A DNA stretch of 9,730 nt from an uncultured Taibaiella sp. (lineage in GTDB: Bacteria; Bacteroidota; Bacteroidia; Chitinophagales; Chitinophagaceae). Of this stretch, positions 1-6,665 are shown in pieces. The position numbers were made by a program, and so were the translations under genes. The DNA lies in assembly GCA_946886975.1 (NCBI GenBank), contig CAMPJV010000079.1, forward strand, positions 1-9,730, given 5' to 3'. How positions within the stretch are numbered: position 1 is the stretch's first letter; the number at the start of each line of letters is the position of its first letter. The notes under the pieces were generated by a model that saw only the letters and a list, made by a program, of their open reading frames with translations, had not been told where the DNA came from and made no database searches.

Positions 1-61
1 TTTCTCCTGCCGTTGTTGATGCTTTGAAGTTTGGAGCTGTATCTCCGAGACGAAGTGACAT
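1..61 (-). CDS. Peroxiredoxin (1-Cys/Prx6-like), N-terminal fragment
   Basis: This is the 5' end of a leftward gene cut by the window edge; only 20 codons are present. The first residues, MSLRLGDTAPNFKAS, are the characteristic N-terminus of 1-Cys (Prx6-type) AhpC/TSA peroxiredoxins, thiol enzymes that reduce hydrogen peroxide and organic hydroperoxides in the cytoplasm. The catalytic cysteine lies about 30 residues further on and is outside the window, so activity cannot be judged. ATG at 59-61 is chosen because it gives the family's usual start. An in-frame ATG at 140-142 would add 27 residues that do not resemble the family and would place the promoter-like element at 95-102 inside the gene. 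No strong Shine-Dalgarno site precedes the ATG. The assignment rests on a short stretch, but the match is distinctive. Confidence 0.82.
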   Translation of the reverse strand, partial: MSLRLGDTAPNFKASTTAGE

Positions 62-340
62 ATTGCTAAAGTTTTGAAAGGTGAAGAATAGTTTCAAATT
101 TAAACAACTAACCAACACGAACTGGCTATATTCTTCGGTCATGTAGCCGGTTGCCAAGGTATTTGACTCTATGCTTCCCCTTAGCTTATTTCCTAATGGT
201 AAGTTAAGCGCTTGTCAAGTACCGGTTAACCCCCCGCAAAATCTTGCGAGCGCATCTCACACGCCGCATCTTTACATCATCATAAGAAAGTAACTAAACC
301 CTATCCTTTTCTTAGTCTCCTCTCTCTCCTTATACAAAAA
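62..340. other. Non-coding region with several short palindromes
   Basis: No credible gene is seen on either strand. The stretch contains the peroxiredoxin leader and a run of inverted repeats. Arms at 122-131 and 141-150 form a 10-bp stem with two G·T pairs. Arms at 180-188 and 200-208 form a 9-bp stem with one G·T pair. Smaller palindromes lie at 206-213, 211-219 and 224-231, and a 5-bp stem is formed by 235-239 and 244-248. None is followed by a T-run, so they are not terminators. They could be regulator sites, part of a small RNA ending at the terminator at 341-360, or chance. Confidence 0.4.
95..102 (-). promoter_or_regulatory. Candidate -7 promoter element of the peroxiredoxin gene
   Basis: Read on the minus strand this is TAAATTTG, an exact fit to the Bacteroidetes housekeeping sigma -7 consensus TAnnTTTG. 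It lies 33 nt from the peroxiredoxin ATG, so a transcript starting a few bases downstream would have a leader of roughly 25-30 nt. I see no convincing -33 TTTG at the usual distance, so the call rests on the -7 element and its position. Confidence 0.45.
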
Positions 341-360
341 AGAGCCCTCACCGGGGCTCT
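341..360. terminator. Bidirectional intrinsic terminator
   Basis: AGAGCCC (341-347) pairs with GGGCTCT (354-360) across a 6-nt loop. The hairpin is preceded by AAAAA (336-340) and followed by TTTTCTTTTT (361-370), so both strands carry a stem followed by a T-run. It lies 13 nt beyond the stop codon of the leftward 63-aa gene and most plausibly ends the leftward two-gene unit. On the plus strand it would stop any transcript from the non-coding region at 62-340. Confidence 0.88.
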
Positions 361-373
361 TTTTCTTTTTAGC

Positions 374-565
374 TCAACCTCGCTTACTTTTTACAGCTTC
401 CTCTGGTTTACCACCTCCTTGGTAGATGAAACGCTCCGCCTCTTCTTCACTCATCTGGTGATGAACCTTCAGATAGAACAGTTCTTCGCAGTGCTCCAGT
501 TGTTCGCCAGCTTCCACCTTCCTAAGAATGTCATGGATAAAGTACTTCCTCTTATTGCAGTCCAT
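374..565 (-). CDS. Small protein of unknown function (63 aa)
   Basis: I do not recognise a family. The product is soluble-looking and highly charged, with Lys/Arg at the N-terminus (CNKRKYF), a central Glu/His-rich part and a heptad-like MSEEEAERFI segment near residues 38-47 that should be helical. The tail is GGGKPEEAVKSKRG. There is no signal peptide or membrane segment. It starts with ATG at 563-565, lies 51 nt downstream of the exported-protein gene on the same strand, and ends 13 nt before a strong terminator. Being the last gene of a two-gene unit with its own terminator supports its being real. No TAnnTTTG element was found in the 51-nt gap, so it probably shares the upstream promoter. 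Function is open. Confidence 0.6.
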   Translation of the reverse strand: MDCNKRKYFIHDILRKVEAGEQLEHCEELFYLKVHHQMSEEEAERFIYQGGGKPEEAVKSKRG

Positions 566-616
566 TGTATTGGGTTGTGAATTCCTGTATCACTTACAAA
601 AGACATGCCCTAATGC

Positions 617-1483
617 CTACTGCACCAGCACCTTCTTCTCCTGCAGTATGGTCTGCCCGCTCATCAACCTTATAAAATAATTACCGGCCTCCACACCAGA
701 GGCCTCAAACTCCACCCTGTGCCTGTGTGCTCCTTTTCCAAAGTTTCTGTTCTCAAACACCGGCTTCAGCATACTGCCATCCTCCTTGTAAACCCCAAGC
801 GTAAGTTTTTCCGGTGCAGTCAGCACATGCTCAAACTGGGCAAATATCTTAAGTGTCTTGGGCGTATACACAGGTCCTCCTGCCTCTCGGTTCAGCTGAT
901 TCATCACGTAATAATCAGGGATTGGAAGCCCGGTTAGTGCCGAGATGTAATCTACGAGCTTCTTCGATGCGATATCCCGGTATGGATCATATACATTGTT
1001 CAGAGTGTGTCCATTAGTAAGCACCCACACAGCTGCTTGCCCCAGGTCATCAAGCATTGCATTCTTTTTCACATACTGTAGCAGCTTTACCAACGTATCA
1101 CTCCCAACGTGGGAAAAAGAATAGAGCAAATTAGCCGACGGTGCAAACCCACGGCTATCGGCGCAAAATGTTTGCACCTCCACACTTCCTTCCTTAAACG
1201 GTTCAAGTCTGAGCATTTCCTCACCCGCCAGCACCAGTGGCTGCGGACCATCGGCCTCAGGCTTAAAGATCACACCCTGGTTTACCCTCACTCTGATAGC
1301 AGACCCACTCTTATTGGTGATCGTCAGCTTCAGACCTTTCCCTTTATAGGAGCTACCTGTCGCAGTACCTGCTACAGATAATAGATGTGTCTTAATGCCG
1401 TGGGATAGATCAACAAGCATGACGTCGGCCACGGCACTTAGAGGTAATCCTGTTAGCAGGACAAATAACATTAGAATTCTCAT
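617..1483 (-). CDS. Exported Cys/QAAVW-motif protein with T9SS-like tail
   Basis: The product is a secreted or surface protein of about 288 aa of unknown function. Numbered from ATG 1481-1483, it starts with a textbook signal peptide (MRILMLFVLLTGLPLSAVA) with likely cleavage after AVA at residue 19. A beta-rich part (about 50-105: LTITNKSGSAIRVRV, a GVIFKP turn, then LRLEPFKEGSVEVQ) leads into FCAD with Cys107, a Pro and Tyr segment, and then LGQAAVW (Gln149, Trp153). This order recalls uncharacterised exported bacterial proteins with a Cys...Pro...Tyr...QxAxW core, and the Cys and Gln motifs of Gram-positive thioester domains. Residues about 223-288 (GVYKEDGSM, then GVEAGNYFIRLMSG and KKVLV) look like a Por/type IX C-terminal sorting domain. 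A TTG at 1499-1501 would add six residues and weaken the signal peptide, so ATG is preferred. It forms a likely two-gene unit with the 63-aa gene. That it is exported is well supported; the function is inference. Confidence 0.8.
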   Translation of the reverse strand: MRILMLFVLLTGLPLSAVADVMLVDLSHGIKTHLLSVAGTATGSSYKGKGLKLTITNKSGSAIRVRVNQGVIFKPEADGPQPLVLAGEEMLRLEPFKEGSVEVQTFCADSRGFAPSANLLYSFSHVGSDTLVKLLQYVKKNAMLDDLGQAAVWVLTNGHTLNNVYDPYRDIASKKLVDYISALTGLPIPDYYVMNQLNREAGGPVYTPKTLKIFAQFEHVLTAPEKLTLGVYKEDGSMLKPVFENRNFGKGAHRHRVEFEASGVEAGNYFIRLMSGQTILQEKKVLVQ

Positions 1484-1732
1484 TAAGACTGCTTTTGCCA
1501 AAAGGTAAAGAAAATCACCGAGCGCTCCATCAGCGAAAAGTTAAATTCATCAGTCTGCTTCAACTTACACGAAGAGTATCCATCGGAGGTGTTAATCAAC
1601 CTTTAATGGGCTTGTAATCTATACGTTAACGGTCTCCTTCGGCTGTCTTTTACACGTGCCGGTTGATAAATTTGCTGCAATTGAACTTATAGCCTATCTC
1701 CTGGAAGACAGGCTCACAAACAAGAAGAAGAT
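1484..1732. other. Divergent intergenic region
   Basis: This stretch separates the leftward exported-protein gene from the rightward polysaccharide operon and must hold both promoters. A TAAATTTG element serves the rightward side (1667-1674). For the leftward gene I found no exact TAnnTTTG; the nearest, TACCTTTT around 1499-1506 on the minus strand, is imperfect and very close to the ATG. ATCAACC (1595-1601) and GGTTGAT (1661-1667) form a spaced inverted repeat whose right arm touches the promoter element, so it could be an operator, but it is short. No open reading frame of interest is present. Confidence 0.5.
1667..1674 (+). promoter_or_regulatory. Candidate -7 promoter element of the polysaccharide operon
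   Basis: TAAATTTG fits the Bacteroidetes -7 consensus TAnnTTTG exactly and is the same octamer found ahead of the peroxiredoxin gene. It lies 58 nt before the ATG at 1733, giving a leader of about 50 nt. A T-rich patch at 1648-1651 could be a poor -33 element, but its spacing is shorter than usual. No other match was found between 1500 and 1733, so this is the best candidate for the operon promoter. Confidence 0.45.
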
Positions 1733-2623
1733 ATGCGTTTGGCAATAAGAGATGATGATACGAACTACTTTACCTCTCCCGAAGCACTCGAGCATTGCTA
1801 TAGCGGGATATGGGATGTAGTGCCTCCATCGCTATGCCTCATATCCAAGGTCAAGGGAAAATGGGACTACTGGGTTCATCAGATCTACAAAGACAAACAT
1901 CAAACGGATTGGGGAGCCTGGATTAAAGATGACACGGTCTATCCCATAGAAGAAAACGTGGATCTAATATCCTTCTTAAAGGCCAGGCTGGGAGACAAAA
2001 AGATTGACATCTGTTTCCATGCAAAGCATCACCGAAATAATGATGCGATACTACCACAGGACGTAAAAGAAAACTACATAAGAGGTGCCGAGTTCTATAC
2101 CACTCGCGATCTTTCTCTGTATATCAGGGATGAAGTCGATCACCTTAACGCATTGTTGGATTGCAACATCACGGTTTTCACGCCTCCCCAGAATATGCTT
2201 TCGCCACAAGGATATAGATCTGTCCTGAAAGCAGGCCTGAATCCTTGCAATGCAGGACTTCCATTCTATAGAAAAGAAAAAGACATTACAGGTCTGATCA
2301 ACATAGGGAAACAACTATACTTCAGGTTGAGGCATCAGGGCTATAACTACCCTTACGTTTTGAATTATTCAAACCACAGTGAGATACCATATCACTATTC
2401 CCTACAGCCAAACACAACACTGGAAAGTCTCGTTGAGAATTTTAAAAGAGTGAGGCGGTTTGACGGGGACTTCGTACTGTCAACACACTACGTCGAGTTC
2501 CTTTACACAATGGAACACAATAATAAGGTGACAATGAAAAATGTATTGGAAGAGTTTCTCAGCTATATACAGCGATACAGAGTAAACTATGTCACCCTTT
2601 CTGAAATGCTCAAAACAAACTAA
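1733..2623 (+). CDS. Polysaccharide deacetylase-like protein (CE4/NodB superfamily)
   Basis: This 296-aa cytoplasmic-looking protein (no signal peptide) is probably a sugar de-N- or de-O-acetylase homologue of the CE4/NodB fold. The motifs occur in superfamily order: RDDDTNYF at residues 6-13 (metal and catalytic Asp), CFHAKHH at 94-100 (candidate metal His96 and His99/His100), TPPQN at 150-154, and LSTHYVEF at 249-256 with a late His252. This matches a divergent group in bacterial glycan clusters rather than classical chitin deacetylases, which have TFDDG and HSxxH. It is the first gene of the operon, preceded by a purine-rich AAGAAGAAG at 1722-1730, and is followed after 24 nt by the GT2 gene. 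Acting inside the cell, it could deacetylate a lipid-linked sugar or nucleotide sugar; the substrate is unknown. The family call is fairly safe, but catalytic activity is not proven. Confidence 0.68.
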   Translation: MRLAIRDDDTNYFTSPEALEHCYSGIWDVVPPSLCLISKVKGKWDYWVHQIYKDKHQTDWGAWIKDDTVYPIEENVDLISFLKARLGDKKIDICFHAKHHRNNDAILPQDVKENYIRGAEFYTTRDLSLYIRDEVDHLNALLDCNITVFTPPQNMLSPQGYRSVLKAGLNPCNAGLPFYRKEKDITGLINIGKQLYFRLRHQGYNYPYVLNYSNHSEIPYHYSLQPNTTLESLVENFKRVRRFDGDFVLSTHYVEFLYTMEHNNKVTMKNVLEEFLSYIQRYRVNYVTLSEMLKTN

Positions 2624-2647
2624 TCCCCCTCACTATAATTGGAAAGT

Positions 2648-3637
2648 ATGAAGCTTGTAACGATAGTAGTCCCAAATTATAATTGCGAAGAGTATCTCGA
2701 CAAATGTCTCCAGAGCGTAGTCAATCAGACTTACCCGAATATAGAGATTATTGTGTGCGACAACGGCTCAACAGATAGCTCGGTCTCCATAATAAACAAA
2801 TGGGCAGCAAGAGACAAGAGAATTAAGGTACTTATTAACGAACAGAACATCGGACTTATCAATACTTACAACAAGATGTTCTTTGAAGCAAAGGGTGACT
2901 ATATAATGATCCAGGACTCTGATGATTGGTGTGATCTCGCAAGGGCTGAAAAGCAGGCGAAGATCCTTGATGAGCATCCGGTAGGAATTTGCCTTACTGA
3001 CTCCTATTACTATTCACAAATCTACCCGGTAAACGATAAAAGGACTGGTTATTCCGGACCCATCACTATCGAGACTGAAGAGACCTGGGCACCGGCTACG
3101 ATAATGTTTAGACGCTCTATCCTGTCCGATGTACCCGGGTTTCATTACTACTTCGACCGCTTAACAAGCTATGACAGGTATATGATCATGGACATGGTTG
3201 CTCGCTTTGGTGGCTATTATCTGGATGAACCGCTATACCACGTATGGGCACGACCAAACAGCGACCATAGAAGCATTGACCTTACGGAAAAGAGAGCGTT
3301 GCAAAAGATGATATCCGAGGATGTCTATTATATCCTCAGAGATCAGAGAAGGAAAACGGGAACCGATCTTCTTAAAGAAAATGACATGAAGGGTATGGAA
3401 GCCCTGGAGAAAAAAATGCTCGGGGACAAAAAGTATATAGCTGAGAAAATAAGAAAGTTTGCCTGCATCCAGATAGACTATGGACACTATAAGAACGCAC
3501 AGGAGCTTTTACTTAGAGCCATAAAAACAGCTCCATTCTATAAGATGAATTATAAGTCCTTGCTTTACCTGGTTAGAAGTAAGGGAAAGAATAAACAAAA
3601 GGAACTAATATATACAGAGCTTCCCACTGAAGCATAG
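2648..3637 (+). CDS. Family 2 glycosyltransferase (GT-A fold)
   Basis: This 329-aa inverting GT2 enzyme transfers a sugar from a nucleotide donor to a growing glycan at the cytoplasmic face. Numbered from ATG 2648, VPNYN (8-12) and CDNGSTD (37-43) form the nucleotide-binding half. QDSDDW (89-94) is the DxD-type metal and donor site, and SYDRYM (174-179) sits where the catalytic base region is expected. HVWARPNSDH (198-207) follows the core. The C-terminal ~60 residues (about 270-311) are helical and resemble a TPR-like pair (YGHYKNAQELLLRAIKTAP), common in GT2 proteins of polysaccharide loci. An in-frame TTG at 2639-2641 would add three residues; ATG is preferred because the family usually starts just before the first beta strand. 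There is no membrane segment, so it is not a processive synthase. Donor and acceptor cannot be read from sequence. Confidence 0.9.
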   Translation: MKLVTIVVPNYNCEEYLDKCLQSVVNQTYPNIEIIVCDNGSTDSSVSIINKWAARDKRIKVLINEQNIGLINTYNKMFFEAKGDYIMIQDSDDWCDLARAEKQAKILDEHPVGICLTDSYYYSQIYPVNDKRTGYSGPITIETEETWAPATIMFRRSILSDVPGFHYYFDRLTSYDRYMIMDMVARFGGYYLDEPLYHVWARPNSDHRSIDLTEKRALQKMISEDVYYILRDQRRKTGTDLLKENDMKGMEALEKKMLGDKKYIAEKIRKFACIQIDYGHYKNAQELLLRAIKTAPFYKMNYKSLLYLVRSKGKNKQKELIYTELPTEA

Positions 3638-3651
3638 CCACGAGGATACCT

Positions 3652-4812
3652 ATGAAAATACTTATCGTTACAGAAACACTATTGACGGGTGGTGCGGAAT
3701 GGTTTGTGCTTCGTCTTTGCGATGCGCTTGCCGATCGTGGCCACTCTGTTGCACTTTACATTCTCCGGCCGGATCTTGTGGACGAACGGCTCACAAGGAG
3801 CTACCGTAGCGTACAAACACAGCACGCTCCGGTTTGGAAAGTAAAATTGGGTGTATTTCTAGACAGAATAATACGAAAGCTTGGCCTCAGCTATTCTTTG
3901 CTCGAGCTGCTAAACAGCGATGACATCAGGAAACATATTACAAACACCAGTCCAGATTGTCTCCACTCTCATTTGATGCCTTGTGACATTACTGTACTAA
4001 AAGCAAATACTGGTCTAGGTACTCGGCACATTACCACCATTCACGGAGATTACATCCAAGGTATCAAGGACGGCGACAAAGCTATGGAGGCAAACATCAG
4101 AAAAGCCGCCATCGCTCTGGATAAAGTAGTAGTAATTTCTGAGGAGCAGGTAAGCATACTGAGCGGTTACTCTGGACTGTTAAAGGCAAAACTTTGCAAG
4201 ATCTATAATGGCTACCCCTCACCTGACCCAGCTTTGCAGTCGCCTTCGAAAGAAACATTCAACTTCGGAATGATAGCAAGAGCAATACCCGAAAAGGGGT
4301 GGGAGCCCTCCATAAAAGCATTCATTAGAATCAAAGACCCCAATGTCCGCCTGTACCTTTACGGCGAAGGGGCTTATCTGCAGGAGCTACGTGCAAAATA
4401 CCCTGATCATCGCATTCTTTTCCCTGGCTTTAGTGAGCAGCCCCTGGTCGCTATAAGCAATATTCACGTGGGCTTACTGACGTCATATTATAATGCAGAA
4501 AGTCTGCCTACCACAATAATTGAATACCTGGCAATGTCCAAGCCTGTTATCGTATCCACAGTCGGAGAAATACCCAGGATGATCAAAACTGATACGCAGG
4601 ACCTTGCAGGAATAATAATAAACTCTCTTGATCCGGAAGAAATGGTGGAACCGATTTATCAGGCTATGAATAGACTGATGATAGATACTGACCTATACGA
4701 AAAGCTGGCAAGCAATTGTGAAAGTGCTTTTAAGAAGTTCTCTATGGATAAATGCCTCGACGCCTACCTATCTGTCTATAAAACAAAGAGCTTTCAGCAA
4801 TGTGCGGCATAA
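3652..4812 (+). CDS. Family 4 glycosyltransferase (GT-B fold)
   Basis: This 386-aa retaining glycosyltransferase has both GT-B domains. The N-terminal domain begins MKILIVTETLLTGGAEWFV, with the GGAE acceptor-side loop at 13-16. The donor domain runs from about residue 204 (FGMIARAIPEKGWEPSIKAF), through YGEG (237-240) and PGF (258-260), to ESLPTTIIEYLAMSKPVI, with the EX7E pair at Glu283 and Glu291 that contacts the nucleotide sugar. GAGGA at 3642-3646, 5 nt before the ATG, is the clearest Shine-Dalgarno site in the operon. It starts 14 nt after the GT2 gene, and its last four codons overlap the start of the amidotransferase gene, suggesting coupled translation. It likely acts in stepwise assembly of a surface glycan; specificity is unknown. 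Confidence 0.92.
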   Translation: MKILIVTETLLTGGAEWFVLRLCDALADRGHSVALYILRPDLVDERLTRSYRSVQTQHAPVWKVKLGVFLDRIIRKLGLSYSLLELLNSDDIRKHITNTSPDCLHSHLMPCDITVLKANTGLGTRHITTIHGDYIQGIKDGDKAMEANIRKAAIALDKVVVISEEQVSILSGYSGLLKAKLCKIYNGYPSPDPALQSPSKETFNFGMIARAIPEKGWEPSIKAFIRIKDPNVRLYLYGEGAYLQELRAKYPDHRILFPGFSEQPLVAISNIHVGLLTSYYNAESLPTTIIEYLAMSKPVIVSTVGEIPRMIKTDTQDLAGIIINSLDPEEMVEPIYQAMNRLMIDTDLYEKLASNCESAFKKFSMDKCLDAYLSVYKTKSFQQCAA

Positions 4813-6665
4813 CTGGTAGTAAAGGCAGGTACACAGAAGCTGAAGTCCGGGCAGCAGCAAAAACAATAGCACGTCGCGGGCCAGATGCCTTTGCCATCTA
4901 CTCAGACAAAGATGTGGTCTTAGCACATCATCGCCTGGCCATTTTGGACCTTTCGGAGAAAGGAGCCCAGCCATACCACTTTGAATATCTGTCGCTGGTG
5001 TACAATGGAGAGATATACAATTTCAAACACATTAGGGAAGAGCTACGAACCGAGGGCTATACTTTCGGCTCTGACTCTGATACGGAAGTGTTGATCAAAT
5101 CATTCCATAGATGGGGTGTAAAGGCGGTAGACAAATTCATTGGGATGTTTGCCTTTGCCATCTATGATAAAAGAGACGACAGTATCTTTCTGTTTAGGGA
5201 TCGTATAGGTGTAAAACCTCTTTACTACTCCCTCGCCGACGGCCTCGCTTTCGGGAGTGAGCTGAGAAGCATACTACCACTCTTAAGGAACAAAGAGATC
5301 AATAACAGTGCGGTCTATGAATACTTCAGACTGGGATATGTTGCCGAGGACAAGACAATATACAAACATGCTCATAAACTCAAGCCTGGGCATTTTCTGC
5401 ACTATAAGAATGGGGCGGCAACTATTACGCGCTTTTGGGACGTAGAGCAGAGTATCGGAGACTCTGTAGGTAAATCAACTGAAGAGTGGAAAGATGAGCT
5501 CCACAAACTGATGATAGATGCCTTTGGTCTTAGAATGGTTTCAGATGTACCTGTAGGTGTCTTTCTAAGTGGTGGAGTAGATAGCTCACTAGTGACCTCA
5601 ATACTACAAAAACATTATGGTCATGTAAATACCTTCACCATCAGCTTTGATGATGAGCGCTATGACGAAGCTCCTTATGCAAAAAAGATAGCTAACCACC
5701 TTGGGACCACCCATACAGAATTCACTCTCGACATCTCGGATGCCTACACAGTGCTTGAAAAGTTCTATGATATATATGATGAACCGTTCGCGGACTCCTC
5801 AGGAATACCAAGCACCGTAGTATCACACCTTGCAGCTAAGGAAGGGATAAAGGTGGTTCTCTCTGCAGATGGAGGTGATGAACTGTTCGCAGGTTACAAC
5901 CACTACCAGGCAACACTTAAGCTGTACAACAGGATCAGCAAGCTGCCCTCATTTGCGAGATACATGGTCAGCGCAGGTTCTAAAACTCTCTATAGAAGCA
6001 ATCTCCTTAGAAAGGTATATCAGGGAAACGTGGAACACAAAGTGGCGGCATTGAGCGAACTCACAAGAAGCGACCACCTGGGTGAGTTCTACCAGGCTTT
6101 CCAGGCAAATCAGGCTAACCTTGAATTAGACTCACTATTGGTAAACAGATCTGGCGAGGGAAATCTAAGGCTTTTGAATGAAGACATGTCTGGTCTTATG
6201 CTTAAAGACCTTCATCATTATCTGCCAGATGATCTGCTCGTTAAAATGGACAGGGCAACTATGTATAATAGCATAGAGGGAAGAGAGCCTTTCCTGGACC
6301 ACCGCCTGGTAGAGATGGCTGCTAGTATGCCTCTTAGCCTGAAGCATCATGATGGCCAAAGTAAGTGGATACTTAAAGAGATACTTGCAGAGTATGTGCC
6401 TAAAGAGTATTTCATGCGACCGAAGAAAGGCTTCTCGATCCCTATATTCAAATGGTTTAGTGAGCATATGGATCACCTGTTCGAAAGCTACCTTTCACCG
6501 GCAAGGATCAGGGCTACCGGTATCTTGAACGAGAAAGAAGTGGAAAGAGAATTCAAAAAATATAAGTGGAATAAGAGAAACGGAAAAGAATCGAATATAG
6601 AGAAGATGTGGCGGCTGCTCAGTTTTATGATGTGGTGGGAAAAGTGGCACCTTAATAGCAAATAA
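4800..6665 (+). CDS. asnB: AsnB-type glutamine-hydrolysing amidotransferase
   Basis: This 621-aa full-length class II amidotransferase has two domains. In the glutaminase half, Met1 is followed by the nucleophile Cys2 (MCGITG), then RRGPD (26-30), HHRLAILD (43-50), YNGEIYN (69-75), SDTEVL (94-99) and RDRIGVKP (133-140). In the synthetase half, SGGVDSS (257-263) is the ATP PP-loop, followed by LSADGGDELFAGY (354-366), KMDRATM (482-488), EGREPFLDHR (493-502) and KGFSIPI (543-549). All key motifs are intact, so it should make ammonia from glutamine and transfer it to an ATP-activated carboxylate. In asparagine synthetase that is aspartate; homologues in O-antigen loci (for example WbpS) are linked to amidating uronic acids, and the placement among glycosyltransferases makes that plausible. 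The start is fixed because Cys2 must become N-terminal. It overlaps the upstream gene by 13 nt and the downstream one by 1 nt. Confidence 0.93.
   Translation: MCGITGSKGRYTEAEVRAAAKTIARRGPDAFAIYSDKDVVLAHHRLAILDLSEKGAQPYHFEYLSLVYNGEIYNFKHIREELRTEGYTFGSDSDTEVLIKSFHRWGVKAVDKFIGMFAFAIYDKRDDSIFLFRDRIGVKPLYYSLADGLAFGSELRSILPLLRNKEINNSAVYEYFRLGYVAEDKTIYKHAHKLKPGHFLHYKNGAATITRFWDVEQSIGDSVGKSTEEWKDELHKLMIDAFGLRMVSDVPVGVFLSGGVDSSLVTSILQKHYGHVNTFTISFDDERYDEAPYAKKIANHLGTTHTEFTLDISDAYTVLEKFYDIYDEPFADSSGIPSTVVSHLAAKEGIKVVLSADGGDELFAGYNHYQATLKLYNRISKLPSFARYMVSAGSKTLYRSNLLRKVYQGNVEHKVAALSELTRSDHLGEFYQAFQANQANLELDSLLVNRSGEGNLRLLNEDMSGLMLKDLHHYLPDDLLVKMDRATMYNSIEGREPFLDHRLVEMAASMPLSLKHHDGQSKWILKEILAEYVPKEYFMRPKKGFSIPIFKWFSEHMDHLFESYLSPARIRATGILNEKEVEREFKKYKWNKRNGKESNIEKMWRLLSFMMWWEKWHLNSK

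Noticed and set aside
3..77. Plus-strand open frame at the left edge ending in TGA, which could be the tail of a rightward gene
   Set aside because: The opposite strand of the same bases encodes the characteristic peroxiredoxin N-terminus, so this frame is its shadow.
62..142. In-frame upstream ATG (140-142) that would extend the peroxiredoxin by 27 residues
   Set aside because: The extra residues do not resemble peroxiredoxins, the family normally starts at MSLRLGD, and the promoter-like element at 95-102 would fall inside.
719..1381. Plus-strand open frames of 72 and 90 codons inside the exported-protein gene
   Set aside because: They are antisense to a well-supported gene, have Cys/His/Arg-rich composition and no recognisable motif.
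1595..1667. Spaced inverted repeat ATCAACC/GGTTGAT as an operator
   Set aside because: Arms are only 7 bp with a 59-nt spacer; this could easily be chance, so it is mentioned only in the intergenic entry.
2639..2647. TTG start adding three residues to the GT2 protein
   Set aside because: ATG at 2648 lies just before the first conserved strand, as usual for the family; the extension adds nothing recognisable.
6165..6476. Minus-strand open frame of 103 codons
   Set aside because: It is antisense to conserved synthetase motifs of the AsnB-type gene (KMDRATM, EGREPFLDHR), so it is a shadow frame.
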